Source of the DNA: JAWPNA01 sp045402695
Lineage (GTDB): Bacteria > Acidobacteriota > Polarisedimenticolia > JACPZX01 > DASXTC01
Length of the DNA: 28,343 nucleotides
Reading direction: 5' to 3'
Assembly (NCBI GenBank): GCA_045402695.1
Contig: JAWPNA010000236.1
Span: 1 to 28,343 of the forward strand
Numbering within the stretch: the first letter of the stretch is position 1; the number at the start of each line of letters is the position of its first letter. The position numbers were made by a program, and so were the translations under genes. The notes beneath the pieces are model-generated. The model had not been told where the DNA came from. It did no database searches and saw only the letters and a list, made by a program, of their open reading frames with translations. This document shows positions 1 to 7,187 of this stretch, in pieces.

Positions 1-43
1 CGGAATCTCGAACTTCATCGGCTCCCCGCCGCGGGGATTCCGG

Positions 44-904
44 CTACTTGATGCACTTCAGCTCGACGACCCGTTCGGTGACACGGCCGCCTTCACCGTA
101 CCCCTTCGCCTCCAGGCGCGACTCGTCCACGCCCTGGGTCACCAAGTAGTTCTTGACGAATTCAGCCCGCCGCTGCGACCGCTCGCGGTTGGTGGCGGCA
201 CTTCCGGCGCGATCCGTGTGGACCGCGATCTCCACGCGGATGTCGGGCCAGTCCTTCAGGGACGCGGCGACATCCCTCAGGACCGCGCCCGACGCGTCGG
301 GAGTCTCAACCTGGTTCTTCTCGAAGCTCAACCCTTGCAGGCGGACCGTGTCGGTGCCGGGCGAGAAGAGCTGCGGCGCCTTCACCCGGCAGCCGTCGGC
401 ATCAACCGTCTCCAGGTGCCTGGTCTCGGGACATCGATCGAGTGCCTCGTTGACGCCGTCGTGGTCGCTGTCCACCGGGCAGCCGTGATCATCCACCCGG
501 TATCCGCTCGGGGTTCCTGCGCACAGATCGAGCCCCTCGAGCACCGAGTCGCCGTCCGAGTCCCAGGGGCACCCCTTCGAATCAACTCTGGCGCCTCCCA
601 TCGTGGACGGGCACATGTCCTGGGCATCCACGACACTGTCCCGGTCGGTGTCGCTCGGGCACCCCATCGTGTCCACCGGCCAACCTTGAGGAGTTCTCGA
701 GCACCGGTCAAGGCCATCGAACAGACCGTCCGTGTCCGAATCGACCGGGCAGCCCACTTTGTCCACCTTGGCCCCAACGGGGGTCGCGGCACATTGGTCC
801 TTCCGATCCTTGATCCCGTCGTTGTCGCTGTCCGTGCCCCATGCGAAGAGCGGCGTCGCCGCCAGCAGCATGACGGCGGACAGCAGCACAATCCTTCCGC
901 GCAT
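44..904 (-). CDS. OmpA-family outer-membrane/peptidoglycan-associated protein with five thrombospondin type-3 repeats
   Basis: The 286-aa product starts with a clear signal peptide (MRGRIVLLSAVMLLA, likely cut after LFA). Five repeats of the pattern DSDxDGxxDxxDxC follow at about 35-residue spacing over roughly residues 24-180; such TSP type-3 repeats bind calcium and act as rigid spacers. The last ~100 residues are an OmpA C-terminal domain, with the VHTDRAGS and QRRAEFVKNYL stretches that in this family contact the diaminopimelate of peptidoglycan, and a closing GYGE. By family knowledge it links the outer membrane or periplasmic surface to the cell wall. I chose the ATG at 904 because AAGGAG lies just upstream and the signal peptide begins there; an upstream in-frame start at 976 would add 24 non-signal-like residues. 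It is transcribed divergently from the gene at 1130. Family assignment is firm; the exact role is not. Confidence 0.9.
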   Translation of the reverse strand: MRGRIVLLSAVMLLAATPLFAWGTDSDNDGIKDRKDQCAATPVGAKVDKVGCPVDSDTDGLFDGLDRCSRTPQGWPVDTMGCPSDTDRDSVVDAQDMCPSTMGGARVDSKGCPWDSDGDSVLEGLDLCAGTPSGYRVDDHGCPVDSDHDGVNEALDRCPETRHLETVDADGCRVKAPQLFSPGTDTVRLQGLSFEKNQVETPDASGAVLRDVAASLKDWPDIRVEIAVHTDRAGSAATNRERSQRRAEFVKNYLVTQGVDESRLEAKGYGEGGRVTERVVELKCIK

Positions 905-1003
905 ACGATCCTCCTTGTCCTTTGATGATGCGGGGCAGCCGATGTCATGTCCGCGGGGCAAGCCGAAGGCGGTCACGAGAAGAGAGCCGCGACCGCCGTC
1001 CTG

Positions 1004-1009
1004 ATTGTA
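1004..1009 (-). promoter_or_regulatory. Possible -10 box for the OmpA-family gene
   Basis: Read on the minus strand this is TACAAT, 5 of 6 matches to the sigma-70 -10 consensus, about 95 bases upstream of the ATG at 904. The -35 region 17 bases further upstream is poor (CTGGCG), so this is a weak prediction. Confidence 0.3.
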
Positions 1010-1049
1010 ACAGTCTCACCGAACTTCGCCAGTCCTCGGCCCGAAATGT

Positions 1050-1078
1050 TTGACCCGCGATGCGGGCCCCGTTAGGAT
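1050..1078 (+). promoter_or_regulatory. Predicted sigma-70-type promoter for the 1130-4479 gene pair, with palindrome in the spacer
   Basis: TTGACC at 1050-1055 and TAGGAT at 1073-1078 are separated by exactly 17 bases, giving 5/6 and 4/6 matches to consensus. The spacer contains the perfect palindrome CCCGC-GAT-GCGGG (1054-1066), a position where a repressor could block polymerase. Transcription would start near 1085, giving a leader of about 45 bases before the ATG at 1130. Confidence 0.5.
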
Positions 1079-1086
1079 TCGGAGTA

Positions 1087-1104
1087 GCGAGAGTCGTCTC
1101 TCGC
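1087..1104 (+). repeat. Perfect 7-bp stem-loop in the predicted 5' leader
   Basis: GCGAGAG-TCGT-CTCTCGC forms a perfect 7-bp stem with a 4-base loop. It starts about two bases after the transcription start implied by the promoter at 1050-1078. It could stabilise the mRNA 5' end or act as an operator; the sequence alone does not separate these. Confidence 0.5.
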
Positions 1105-1129
1105 AAAGACTCATGTGAGGCGGATCGGC

Positions 1130-2623
1130 ATGACCCGTCGTCAAGCATTGGCCAGCCTGACACCTGCTCTGATCGCGGTCCTGCGTCAGGCAAGGGGATC
1201 GGAGAGCGCCGGCCTCCCCCTTCTTGGCCCGGCAGATCCGGGCGATCTCACGGAGAGATTCCGGCGATGCGCTCACGGTGAGGCGCTCGACGTCGCCGCG
1301 AAAGCCATCCGCGGCGGCGCAGACCTGCAAACCGTGCTGGGAGCTGTCTACCTGGCCGGCGTCCTCGATATCCGGCCGCGTCACGTCGGCGGCAAGCTGC
1401 ACGCGGTGCTGATGGTGGAGTCCGTGTTCCAGCTCGCCGAGGCCTCGGACAGCAGGAGCGGGTGGCTGCTGGCGCTGTGGAACCTCGATGACTTCAAGCG
1501 CTCCCAGCAACTGGACCGCGATGAAGGCGAGTGGGTGCTCCCCCCGCGGCCCGGCGCCTCGTTCGCGACGGAAGGGGAGGCCCGCCGCGAGTTTCTGGCC
1601 GCGATGGATGCCTGGGACGACCAACGCGCGGACCGCGCGCTGGTCGGACTGCTGGCGCATCATGACCTCGAGTCGATCTTCGAAATCCTCTGGCCGCTGG
1701 CGGCGCGCAGCTACGTTGACATCGGTCACAAGATGATCTTCGCCGCCCAGACGCACCGCGTCCTCAGGAGGATCGGAGGGCCGGCGGTGGAGCCCGCGCT
1801 GCGCTCTCTGGTGTACGGCCTGCTCCACCGCCCCTCGGGAAGCCAGACGGAGGCGTTCGAGCATGGACGCGAGCTGGCCGCCTCGCTGCCGGCGGCGTGG
1901 CTCGGGGGCAAGGAAGCCGCCCCCCGCAGCAGGGACGTTCTCCAGGAGCTGCGCGGGTGCGGCTCGCGGGAGGCGCAGAAGAGGATCGTCGCCGCGTTCA
2001 AGGAGGGGATGGGGCCGTCCACAGTCTGGGACGGTCTGAGGCTCCTGGCCTCCGAGCTGTTCTTCAGGCGGCTGAAATCAAGGCCCGCCAACGACCGCGC
2101 CGCCCTGCTCCCCGTCCATCCCGTCACGGTGGTCAACGCGTTCGGGCACGCATGGCGGACCACGCGCGATGAAACCACCCGACGGCTCATGATCCTGCAA
2201 GCATGTGGGTGGCTGCCGGATCTGCGGGACGATCTGGCCGGCATCGTGGGATTGAACGGCCCTGGCCACACCATCGACGCGGTCGACACTGCCGGGGGCG
2301 GCGGGGACGAGCCGTCGCGTCCGCAAGATGAACCGCCTCGCGACCCAACGCCGATCTCGCTACGCGCGTGGCTGCGCGACTCGCAACACATGTCCGCGTA
2401 CCGCACCCGGACGATTGCCCACATGGCTCGCAAGGCGGTGGAGCATCACCAGCACAAGTACGCGGCCGCGCTGTTCGAGGAAAGCCGGCTGGCACATCCG
2501 GAGTGGAGCCCCCACCTTCTGGCCTGCGCGGCGGCATATCTGCCGGACCAGACCGATCCCGAGACGGAGCTTTACCGGCGCTCGCTGCACGCGCTGGGCG
2601 ATGCGGGGATCGGGGCTTCGTGA
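1130..2623 (+). CDS. Unknown protein, possibly exported, helical
   Basis: I do not recognise a named family for this 497-aa protein. It begins MTRRQALASL followed by a short hydrophobic stretch, which resembles a twin-arginine signal but is weak. The first half carries blocks that look conserved-type rather than random: PRHVGGKLHAVLMVES, LWNLDDFKRSQ and YVDIGHKMIFAAQTHRVL, rich in His, Asp and Lys that could bind a cofactor or metal. The rest appears largely alpha-helical. The ATG at 1130 has GAGG nine bases upstream; a GTG at 1115 would add only five residues. Its TGA overlaps the GTG start of the next gene by four bases, so the two are translationally coupled and likely act together at the envelope. 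Coding status is well supported by length, promoter and coupling; function is unknown. Confidence 0.8.
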   Translation: MTRRQALASLTPALIAVLRQARGSESAGLPLLGPADPGDLTERFRRCAHGEALDVAAKAIRGGADLQTVLGAVYLAGVLDIRPRHVGGKLHAVLMVESVFQLAEASDSRSGWLLALWNLDDFKRSQQLDRDEGEWVLPPRPGASFATEGEARREFLAAMDAWDDQRADRALVGLLAHHDLESIFEILWPLAARSYVDIGHKMIFAAQTHRVLRRIGGPAVEPALRSLVYGLLHRPSGSQTEAFEHGRELAASLPAAWLGGKEAAPRSRDVLQELRGCGSREAQKRIVAAFKEGMGPSTVWDGLRLLASELFFRRLKSRPANDRAALLPVHPVTVVNAFGHAWRTTRDETTRRLMILQACGWLPDLRDDLAGIVGLNGPGHTIDAVDTAGGGGDEPSRPQDEPPRDPTPISLRAWLRDSQHMSAYRTRTIAHMARKAVEHHQHKYAAALFEESRLAHPEWSPHLLACAAAYLPDQTDPETELYRRSLHALGDAGIGAS

Positions 2624-4479
2624 ATACAGTGCAGCCGGCCAGGACACCACCGGCCGTGCCGCGCGGCCTCGCACTGTCCGCCGGCTTGTGCCTGGTGGTC
2701 CTGGCGCTGGCCGTCGGAGTCAATCCTCTTTCCAACAACGACATCTGGCTGCACGTCACCACGGGCCGGCTCATCCTCGAGCGCCACGTGGTGCCCACGG
2801 TGGACGAGTACTCGTTCACACGGGCCGGCGCGCCGTACGTGGCACACGAGTGGCTGGCGCAGGTCGCCTTCGCGATCCTGCACGCGCTGGGCGGCACCGG
2901 CGCTCTCATCGCACTCAAGCCGATCGCTCTGGCCGTGGCCGCCAGCCTGGTCGCGCTCACGGCGCGCGAGCTGGGCGCCGGCCCCGCGGCCTCCTTCTGG
3001 GGAGGCGCGCTGGCCATCGTCTCGATGACCTCGCACCTCTACACGCGTCCCCACCTGTTCACCTTCGTGGGGCTGGCCGCCACCGGCTGGCTGCTGGCTC
3101 GCAGGCGGCGCGGCGATCGCCGCGCGGCCTGGGCGCTGGTCGGGGTCGAGATGTTGTGGGCAAACCTGCATGGTGGCTTCGCGCTGGGGATCGTGCTGGC
3201 CGCGGCGATGGGCGCCTTCACGGTCGCGGGGGCCATGGCCCTCGCCGCGATGGTCAACCCGCGAGGTCCCGGCCTGTTCAGCTTTCTCATCGTCTCCTCC
3301 GATCCGGGGCACCGTCGTCTCATCCAGGAATGGTTCAGCCCCTTCGAGGAGCCGTTCGTCGGGTCGTTCCACTTCTGGATTTACGCCGCGGTGCTCGCGC
3401 TGTCGCTGGCCGGCGCGGCCTGGAGCCTGATCAGAAAACGGAAGGCAGGGCGCTCGCCGGCGCCTGTGGTTGCACTGCTTCTCTTCGCCGGGCTCTCGGT
3501 CACATCCAAGCGCCACGCCAGCCTGCTGGGAATCGTCGCCGCGCCGTGGCTGGCCCTGTGGGGATCGGAACTGGCCGCCTCGTTCCGGAGGGAGGGGGCC
3601 GCGCGCGCGTCGCGAGGGCTGGCGGCATCGAGCGCGGCGGCGCTGGCGCTCGCCGCCGCTGCCTGGAGCTTCGGCGTGCCTCATGAGTCTGGGGCCTGGC
3701 GCATGCCGGGCGGAGGCGTGGGGCCCAACGTGCCGGTGGCCGCCATGGACGCCGCGCTCTCGTACGGACTGAAGGGGAACTGCTTCGCCTCGTACGCCTT
3801 TGCGGGATACGTAGTGCACCGCGCGTGGCCCCAGACGCGCGTGTTCATCGACTCGCGCACGGAAGTGTACGGCGGCCCCTTCATCGAGCAATACACAGCG
3901 GCCATGGGCGACCCCGATCGCATGGCGTCCCTGATGCGCACCTGGCCCATGGACTATGCGATCGTCTCGTACAAGCTGGAACAGGCGGAAGGGCCGGTGA
4001 TGGCCCTGCGCGCGGATCCCCGCTGGGCGCTGATCTACTTCGACGATCTGGCGATGATCTTCGCGAAGCGCGACAGCGCCGCGGCGGGGGCCGGCGGCGT
4101 CTACGATGTCGCGGACCCCTACCTGTTTCTCTCGGGGCGGGCGCGGATGTCGGATGACCCCGCGCGCGCCGTGCGGGAGACCCGGCGAGCGCTGGAGGCG
4201 GCCCCCGCGTCACGGGTGGCCCTGCTGATGCACGGCACAGCCCTGCAGGCCGACGGCCGCGATCGCGAGGCCGTGGCCGCGCTGGAGCAGGTTTCGGCGG
4301 CGTTTCCGAGGGGCGACCCCGCAAGGCCGATCGTGCTGGGGCTGCTGGGCGCGTCGTATGCCGCGTTGGGAGAGCGCGCGAAGGCGGAGGCGGCGCTCGA
4401 GGAGATACTCGCGATCCTGCCCGACTCGCGCTTCGCGCGGCAGGAGCTGGACAAGCTGCGCGCGCAGCCTGGCCGCTGA
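2620..4479 (+). CDS. Polytopic membrane protein, GT-C/mannosyltransferase-like, with C-terminal TPR region
   Basis: The 619-aa product has an N-terminal membrane helix, then NNDIWLHVTTGRLILE and VPTVDEYSFT followed by AHEWLAQ. That pattern (Asp near the first loop, D-x-xS/FS-T, heWL) is typical of large multi-spanning proteins resembling GT-C lipid-linked-sugar transferases. About ten hydrophobic helices follow to roughly residue 360. A soluble region contains GNCFASYAFAGYVV and RVFIDSRTEVYGG, as in this protein group, and the last ~110 residues look like tetratricopeptide repeats. Transferase activity is inference; many relatives are uncharacterised. The GTG at 2620 overlaps the upstream stop (GTGA), and the codons before it in this frame are only a shadow of the upstream gene. 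It probably works in envelope polysaccharide or glycan assembly. Confidence 0.75.
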   Translation: MNTVQPARTPPAVPRGLALSAGLCLVVLALAVGVNPLSNNDIWLHVTTGRLILERHVVPTVDEYSFTRAGAPYVAHEWLAQVAFAILHALGGTGALIALKPIALAVAASLVALTARELGAGPAASFWGGALAIVSMTSHLYTRPHLFTFVGLAATGWLLARRRRGDRRAAWALVGVEMLWANLHGGFALGIVLAAAMGAFTVAGAMALAAMVNPRGPGLFSFLIVSSDPGHRRLIQEWFSPFEEPFVGSFHFWIYAAVLALSLAGAAWSLIRKRKAGRSPAPVVALLLFAGLSVTSKRHASLLGIVAAPWLALWGSELAASFRREGAARASRGLAASSAAALALAAAAWSFGVPHESGAWRMPGGGVGPNVPVAAMDAALSYGLKGNCFASYAFAGYVVHRAWPQTRVFIDSRTEVYGGPFIEQYTAAMGDPDRMASLMRTWPMDYAIVSYKLEQAEGPVMALRADPRWALIYFDDLAMIFAKRDSAAAGAGGVYDVADPYLFLSGRARMSDDPARAVRETRRALEAAPASRVALLMHGTALQADGRDREAVAALEQVSAAFPRGDPARPIVLGLLGASYAALGERAKAEAALEEILAILPDSRFARQELDKLRAQPGR

Positions 4480-4585
4480 GACGGTCCGGCGGTCCGAAAC
4501 CTCCACGATTGCGCTCGTCCGGGCTCCGGACATATCTTGGTCGGGTCGATCCAGCAACGATACCGGGGCGAGGAACCACAGGACC

Positions 4586-5908
4586 ATGAACGCAACTCCC
4601 GCGCCGATCATTCGCGTCGTCGGACAGCCCAGGTCGCCCGGCCGACGCAGCCGACATGCCCGCGGCATCGTGCTGCTGGCGGCCTCCGCCCTCCTGGCGA
4701 TCCTGGTCGCCGCCGTCTCCTACTTCCGCGGGGTTCCCGAAGTAAGGGTGACCCCCGCCCAGCGCGGGCGAATCATCTCCTCGATCACAAGCACCGCCAC
4801 GGGGAGCGTGGAATCGGAGCGGGACGTGCGCGTCACCTCCCAGGTTCCCGGCCAGATCGCCGAGATCCTGACCGACGAGGGAGACGTGGTGAGCAAGGGC
4901 AAAATCATGGCACGGCTCGACGATCGGGAGGCCCTGGCTTCCTATCGGCTGGCCCAGGCCACGCTGCAGAACGCGCGCGCCAACCTCCAGCGCGCGGAAG
5001 TCTCCATGCAAGTGCGCGGCGGCACGGCCGACACCGAGCTGGAACGCACCGGCGCCGTGCTCGAGAAGGCCCGCGCCGACAGCGCCCGCGCATCCGAGCT
5101 GTTCGCCGCGGGGGTGATCTCCCGTTCGGCCCTCGAGTCCTCCGAGATCGAGCAGCGCGTCGCAGCATCGTCGCACGAGGCGTCGCGGGCGCGCGCCGCG
5201 GACCGCGAGGTCGCGGGCAGCGAGGTGGCCGCGGCACGGGCCCTCGTGGCCCAGACCGAGGCGGCCGAGGAGGTGGCGCGCGTCGCCCTGGAGCGGGCCC
5301 GCATCACCGCCCCGTTCGACGGAATCGTCTCGGCGCGGCTCGTGCAGCCGGGGCAGACAATCGTCCCTTCCACTCCCCTCTTCTCCCTGGTGGATCGGGA
5401 GGAGATCCACGTGCGCGCCACCTTCGACGAGGTGGACGTGGGCAGACTCGCCACTGGTCAACACGCGCGCCTGCTGCTGGACTCGTTCCCCGGCCGGACC
5501 TTCGAGGGAGTCCTGTACGAGATCAGCCCGACGGTCTCCACCTCGAAACAGGAGAACCGCACCGTGACGGGGAAGATCCGTTTCACGGGTGACGCCACCG
5601 GCGTCCGCCCCGGTATGTCGGCCGACGCCGAGATCGTGGTGGGCTCCTCAGACGACGCGATCTTTTTGCCCACGGATGTCATCGTGCAGAGCAAGGGCGC
5701 GGGCGGTCGTCCGTTGGTCTTTGTGGTGCGCGGTGGGCGTGCCCGGCCCCAGGAGATCGAAACCGGCCTGTCGAACTGGGACTTCACCCAGATCGTGTCG
5801 GGGGTGTCGGAAGGCGATCTCGTGGTCTCCAGCCTCGATGTGCCCGGCCTGACCCCCGGCGCGCGCGTGCGGATCGCACAGGCGCCGCCAGCCGCCTCCC
5901 TCCGGTAA
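4586..5908 (+). CDS. Periplasmic adaptor (membrane fusion) protein, MacA/HlyD family
   Basis: The 440-aa protein has a cytoplasmic N-terminus, one membrane helix (GIVLLAASALLAILVAAVSYF) and a periplasmic region. The lipoyl/barrel-sandwich half-motifs are visible: VTSQVPGQIAEILTDEGDVV on one side and RARITAPFDGIVSARLVQPG on the other, separated by a long Ala/Glu/Arg-rich coiled-coil hairpin (about residues 130-250). A beta-barrel domain and membrane-proximal region follow (GMSADAEIVV, FLPTDVI). Such adaptors bridge an inner-membrane transporter to an outer-membrane TolC-type channel. ATG 4586 was chosen because earlier in-frame codons are Arg-rich shadow sequence. The permease starts nine bases after its stop, so the pair is an operon. 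No outer-membrane channel gene is present. Confidence 0.9.
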   Translation: MNATPAPIIRVVGQPRSPGRRSRHARGIVLLAASALLAILVAAVSYFRGVPEVRVTPAQRGRIISSITSTATGSVESERDVRVTSQVPGQIAEILTDEGDVVSKGKIMARLDDREALASYRLAQATLQNARANLQRAEVSMQVRGGTADTELERTGAVLEKARADSARASELFAAGVISRSALESSEIEQRVAASSHEASRARAADREVAGSEVAAARALVAQTEAAEEVARVALERARITAPFDGIVSARLVQPGQTIVPSTPLFSLVDREEIHVRATFDEVDVGRLATGQHARLLLDSFPGRTFEGVLYEISPTVSTSKQENRTVTGKIRFTGDATGVRPGMSADAEIVVGSSDDAIFLPTDVIVQSKGAGGRPLVFVVRGGRARPQEIETGLSNWDFTQIVSGVSEGDLVVSSLDVPGLTPGARVRIAQAPPAASLR

Positions 5909-5917
5909 GGCGGGCCG

Positions 5918-7132
5918 GTGTCCGCCCCCTTCAACAAGGAGGTCGCCTCCCAGGCAGTGCGGGCGCTGCTGGCCAACCGCGTGCGCTCGTTTCTGACCAT
6001 GCTGGGAGTGATCATCGGCGTCGCCTCGGTGATCCTGCTGGTGGCCCTGGGCGAGGGGGCCAAGCGTTACATCCAGCGGGAGCTGACCGATCTCGGCTCG
6101 AACCTGCTGCTGATCACGCCGGGCAAGGTAGAGACCAGCGGCGCCGGCCCCTTCCCGATCGGATCGATCAACCCGCTGACCGAGGAGGATGCCCGCGCCA
6201 TCGCCCGCCGCTGCCCGTCGGTGATCGACGTGGCCCCCGTCGTGCTGGGCGGCAGCCGCATCAAGCACGCCAACCGCAGCCGCGACACTACCGTCATCGG
6301 GGCCACCCAGTCGTTCCCCGTGATGCGCAACCTGAAGGTGGACATCGGCTCGTTCTTCACCGACGAGGACGTGGAGGCGCGCCGCCGCGTCTGCGTCATC
6401 GGTCGCCGGGTGAAAAGCGAGATCTTCGGCGAGACCAATCCCCTGGGAGAATGGGTGCGCATCGGAGAGACCAAGTTCCGCGTCATCGGGATCATGGAGA
6501 AGAAGGGAGTGAGCCTGGGTCTCGACCTGGACGACCTCGTCTTCATCCCCCTCAAGCCCGCCATGGATCTGTTCGACGTGGACCGCCTCTTCGAGATCAT
6601 CGCCAAGACTCGCAGCGAGGACGCGATGGAGACCGCCAAGACCGAGATCGTGGCGGTGCTCTCACGCCGCCACAATGGGCAGCAGGACTTCACCCTCACC
6701 AGCCAGAACGCGATCCTGGCCTCGCTGCTCACGATCCTGAGCACGTTCACATGGATCCTGGGAGGAATTGCGGCGATCTCCCTGCTGGTGGGAGGCGTGG
6801 GGATCATGAACATCATGCTTGTGGCAGTCACCGAGAGGACGCTGGAGATCGGGCTGCGAAAGGCCGTGGGCGCACGCCGCGGAGACATCCTGAGGCAGTT
6901 CGTGACGGAGGCTGTCGTCGTCAGCCTGTTGGGGGGCTTGGCCGGCCTGCTGGTCGGAAACGGCGGCGCGCTCCTGCTGGGAGAGCTGATCCCCGCCCTG
7001 CCCGTGGCCGTCTCTCTCTGGTCGGTCGTCCTGGCTTTCCTGTTCAGCTTCGCCGTCGGCGTATTCTTCGGCGTCTATCCCGCCTACCGCGCCTCCGTGC
7101 TCAATCCGATCGAGGCGCTGAGGTACGAGTGA
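5918..7132 (+). CDS. MacB/FtsX-type ABC transporter permease (no ATPase domain)
   Basis: The 404-aa protein begins at GTG 5918 with the helix region NRVRSFLTMLGVIIGVASVILLVALGEGA, typical of MacB-type permeases. A periplasmic domain of about 220 residues follows, then three C-terminal helices with the FtsX signature GGVGIMNIMLVAVTERTLEI and the closing YPAYRASVLNPIEALRYE. In MacAB-type systems the permease changes shape on cytoplasmic ATP hydrolysis and drives substrate through the adaptor and an outer-membrane channel. Unlike E. coli MacB it carries no fused nucleotide-binding domain, and no separate ATPase gene lies between it and the adaptor or elsewhere in the window. It ends 37 bases from the convergent kinase gene. 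Family is firm; substrate unknown. Confidence 0.92.
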   Translation: MSAPFNKEVASQAVRALLANRVRSFLTMLGVIIGVASVILLVALGEGAKRYIQRELTDLGSNLLLITPGKVETSGAGPFPIGSINPLTEEDARAIARRCPSVIDVAPVVLGGSRIKHANRSRDTTVIGATQSFPVMRNLKVDIGSFFTDEDVEARRRVCVIGRRVKSEIFGETNPLGEWVRIGETKFRVIGIMEKKGVSLGLDLDDLVFIPLKPAMDLFDVDRLFEIIAKTRSEDAMETAKTEIVAVLSRRHNGQQDFTLTSQNAILASLLTILSTFTWILGGIAAISLLVGGVGIMNIMLVAVTERTLEIGLRKAVGARRGDILRQFVTEAVVVSLLGGLAGLLVGNGGALLLGELIPALPVAVSLWSVVLAFLFSFAVGVFFGVYPAYRASVLNPIEALRYE

Positions 7133-7160
7133 AGGCCCCGCACGGCGTCCGCGCGAGCCG

Positions 7161-7187
7161 GCGCGGTCTTCACGAAAGACCCTGCGC
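7161..7187. terminator. Stem-loop at the convergent junction of permease and kinase genes
   Basis: GGTCTT-CACGA-AAGACC forms a 6-bp stem, extendable by GCGC pairs past a 2-base bulge. It lies where the plus-strand transporter operon meets the minus-strand kinase gene and overlaps the kinase stop codon. There is no clear T-tract on either strand, so terminator function is tentative. Confidence 0.3.

Noticed and set aside
24..36. GC-rich hairpin CCCCG-CCG-CGGGG downstream of the OmpA gene
   Set aside because: A possible terminator, but there is no T-tract and the window ends too soon to judge what follows.
2368..2619. N-terminal extension of the GT-C-like membrane protein
   Set aside because: It overlaps the upstream gene in another frame and reads as Arg/Pro/Gly-rich shadow. 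The GTGA overlap at 2620 gives a natural coupled start followed by the first membrane helix.
3881..5464. 527-codon open frame on the minus strand
   Set aside because: It is antisense to the GT-C-like protein and the adaptor. Composition is low-complexity Arg/Pro/Gly and there are no motifs.
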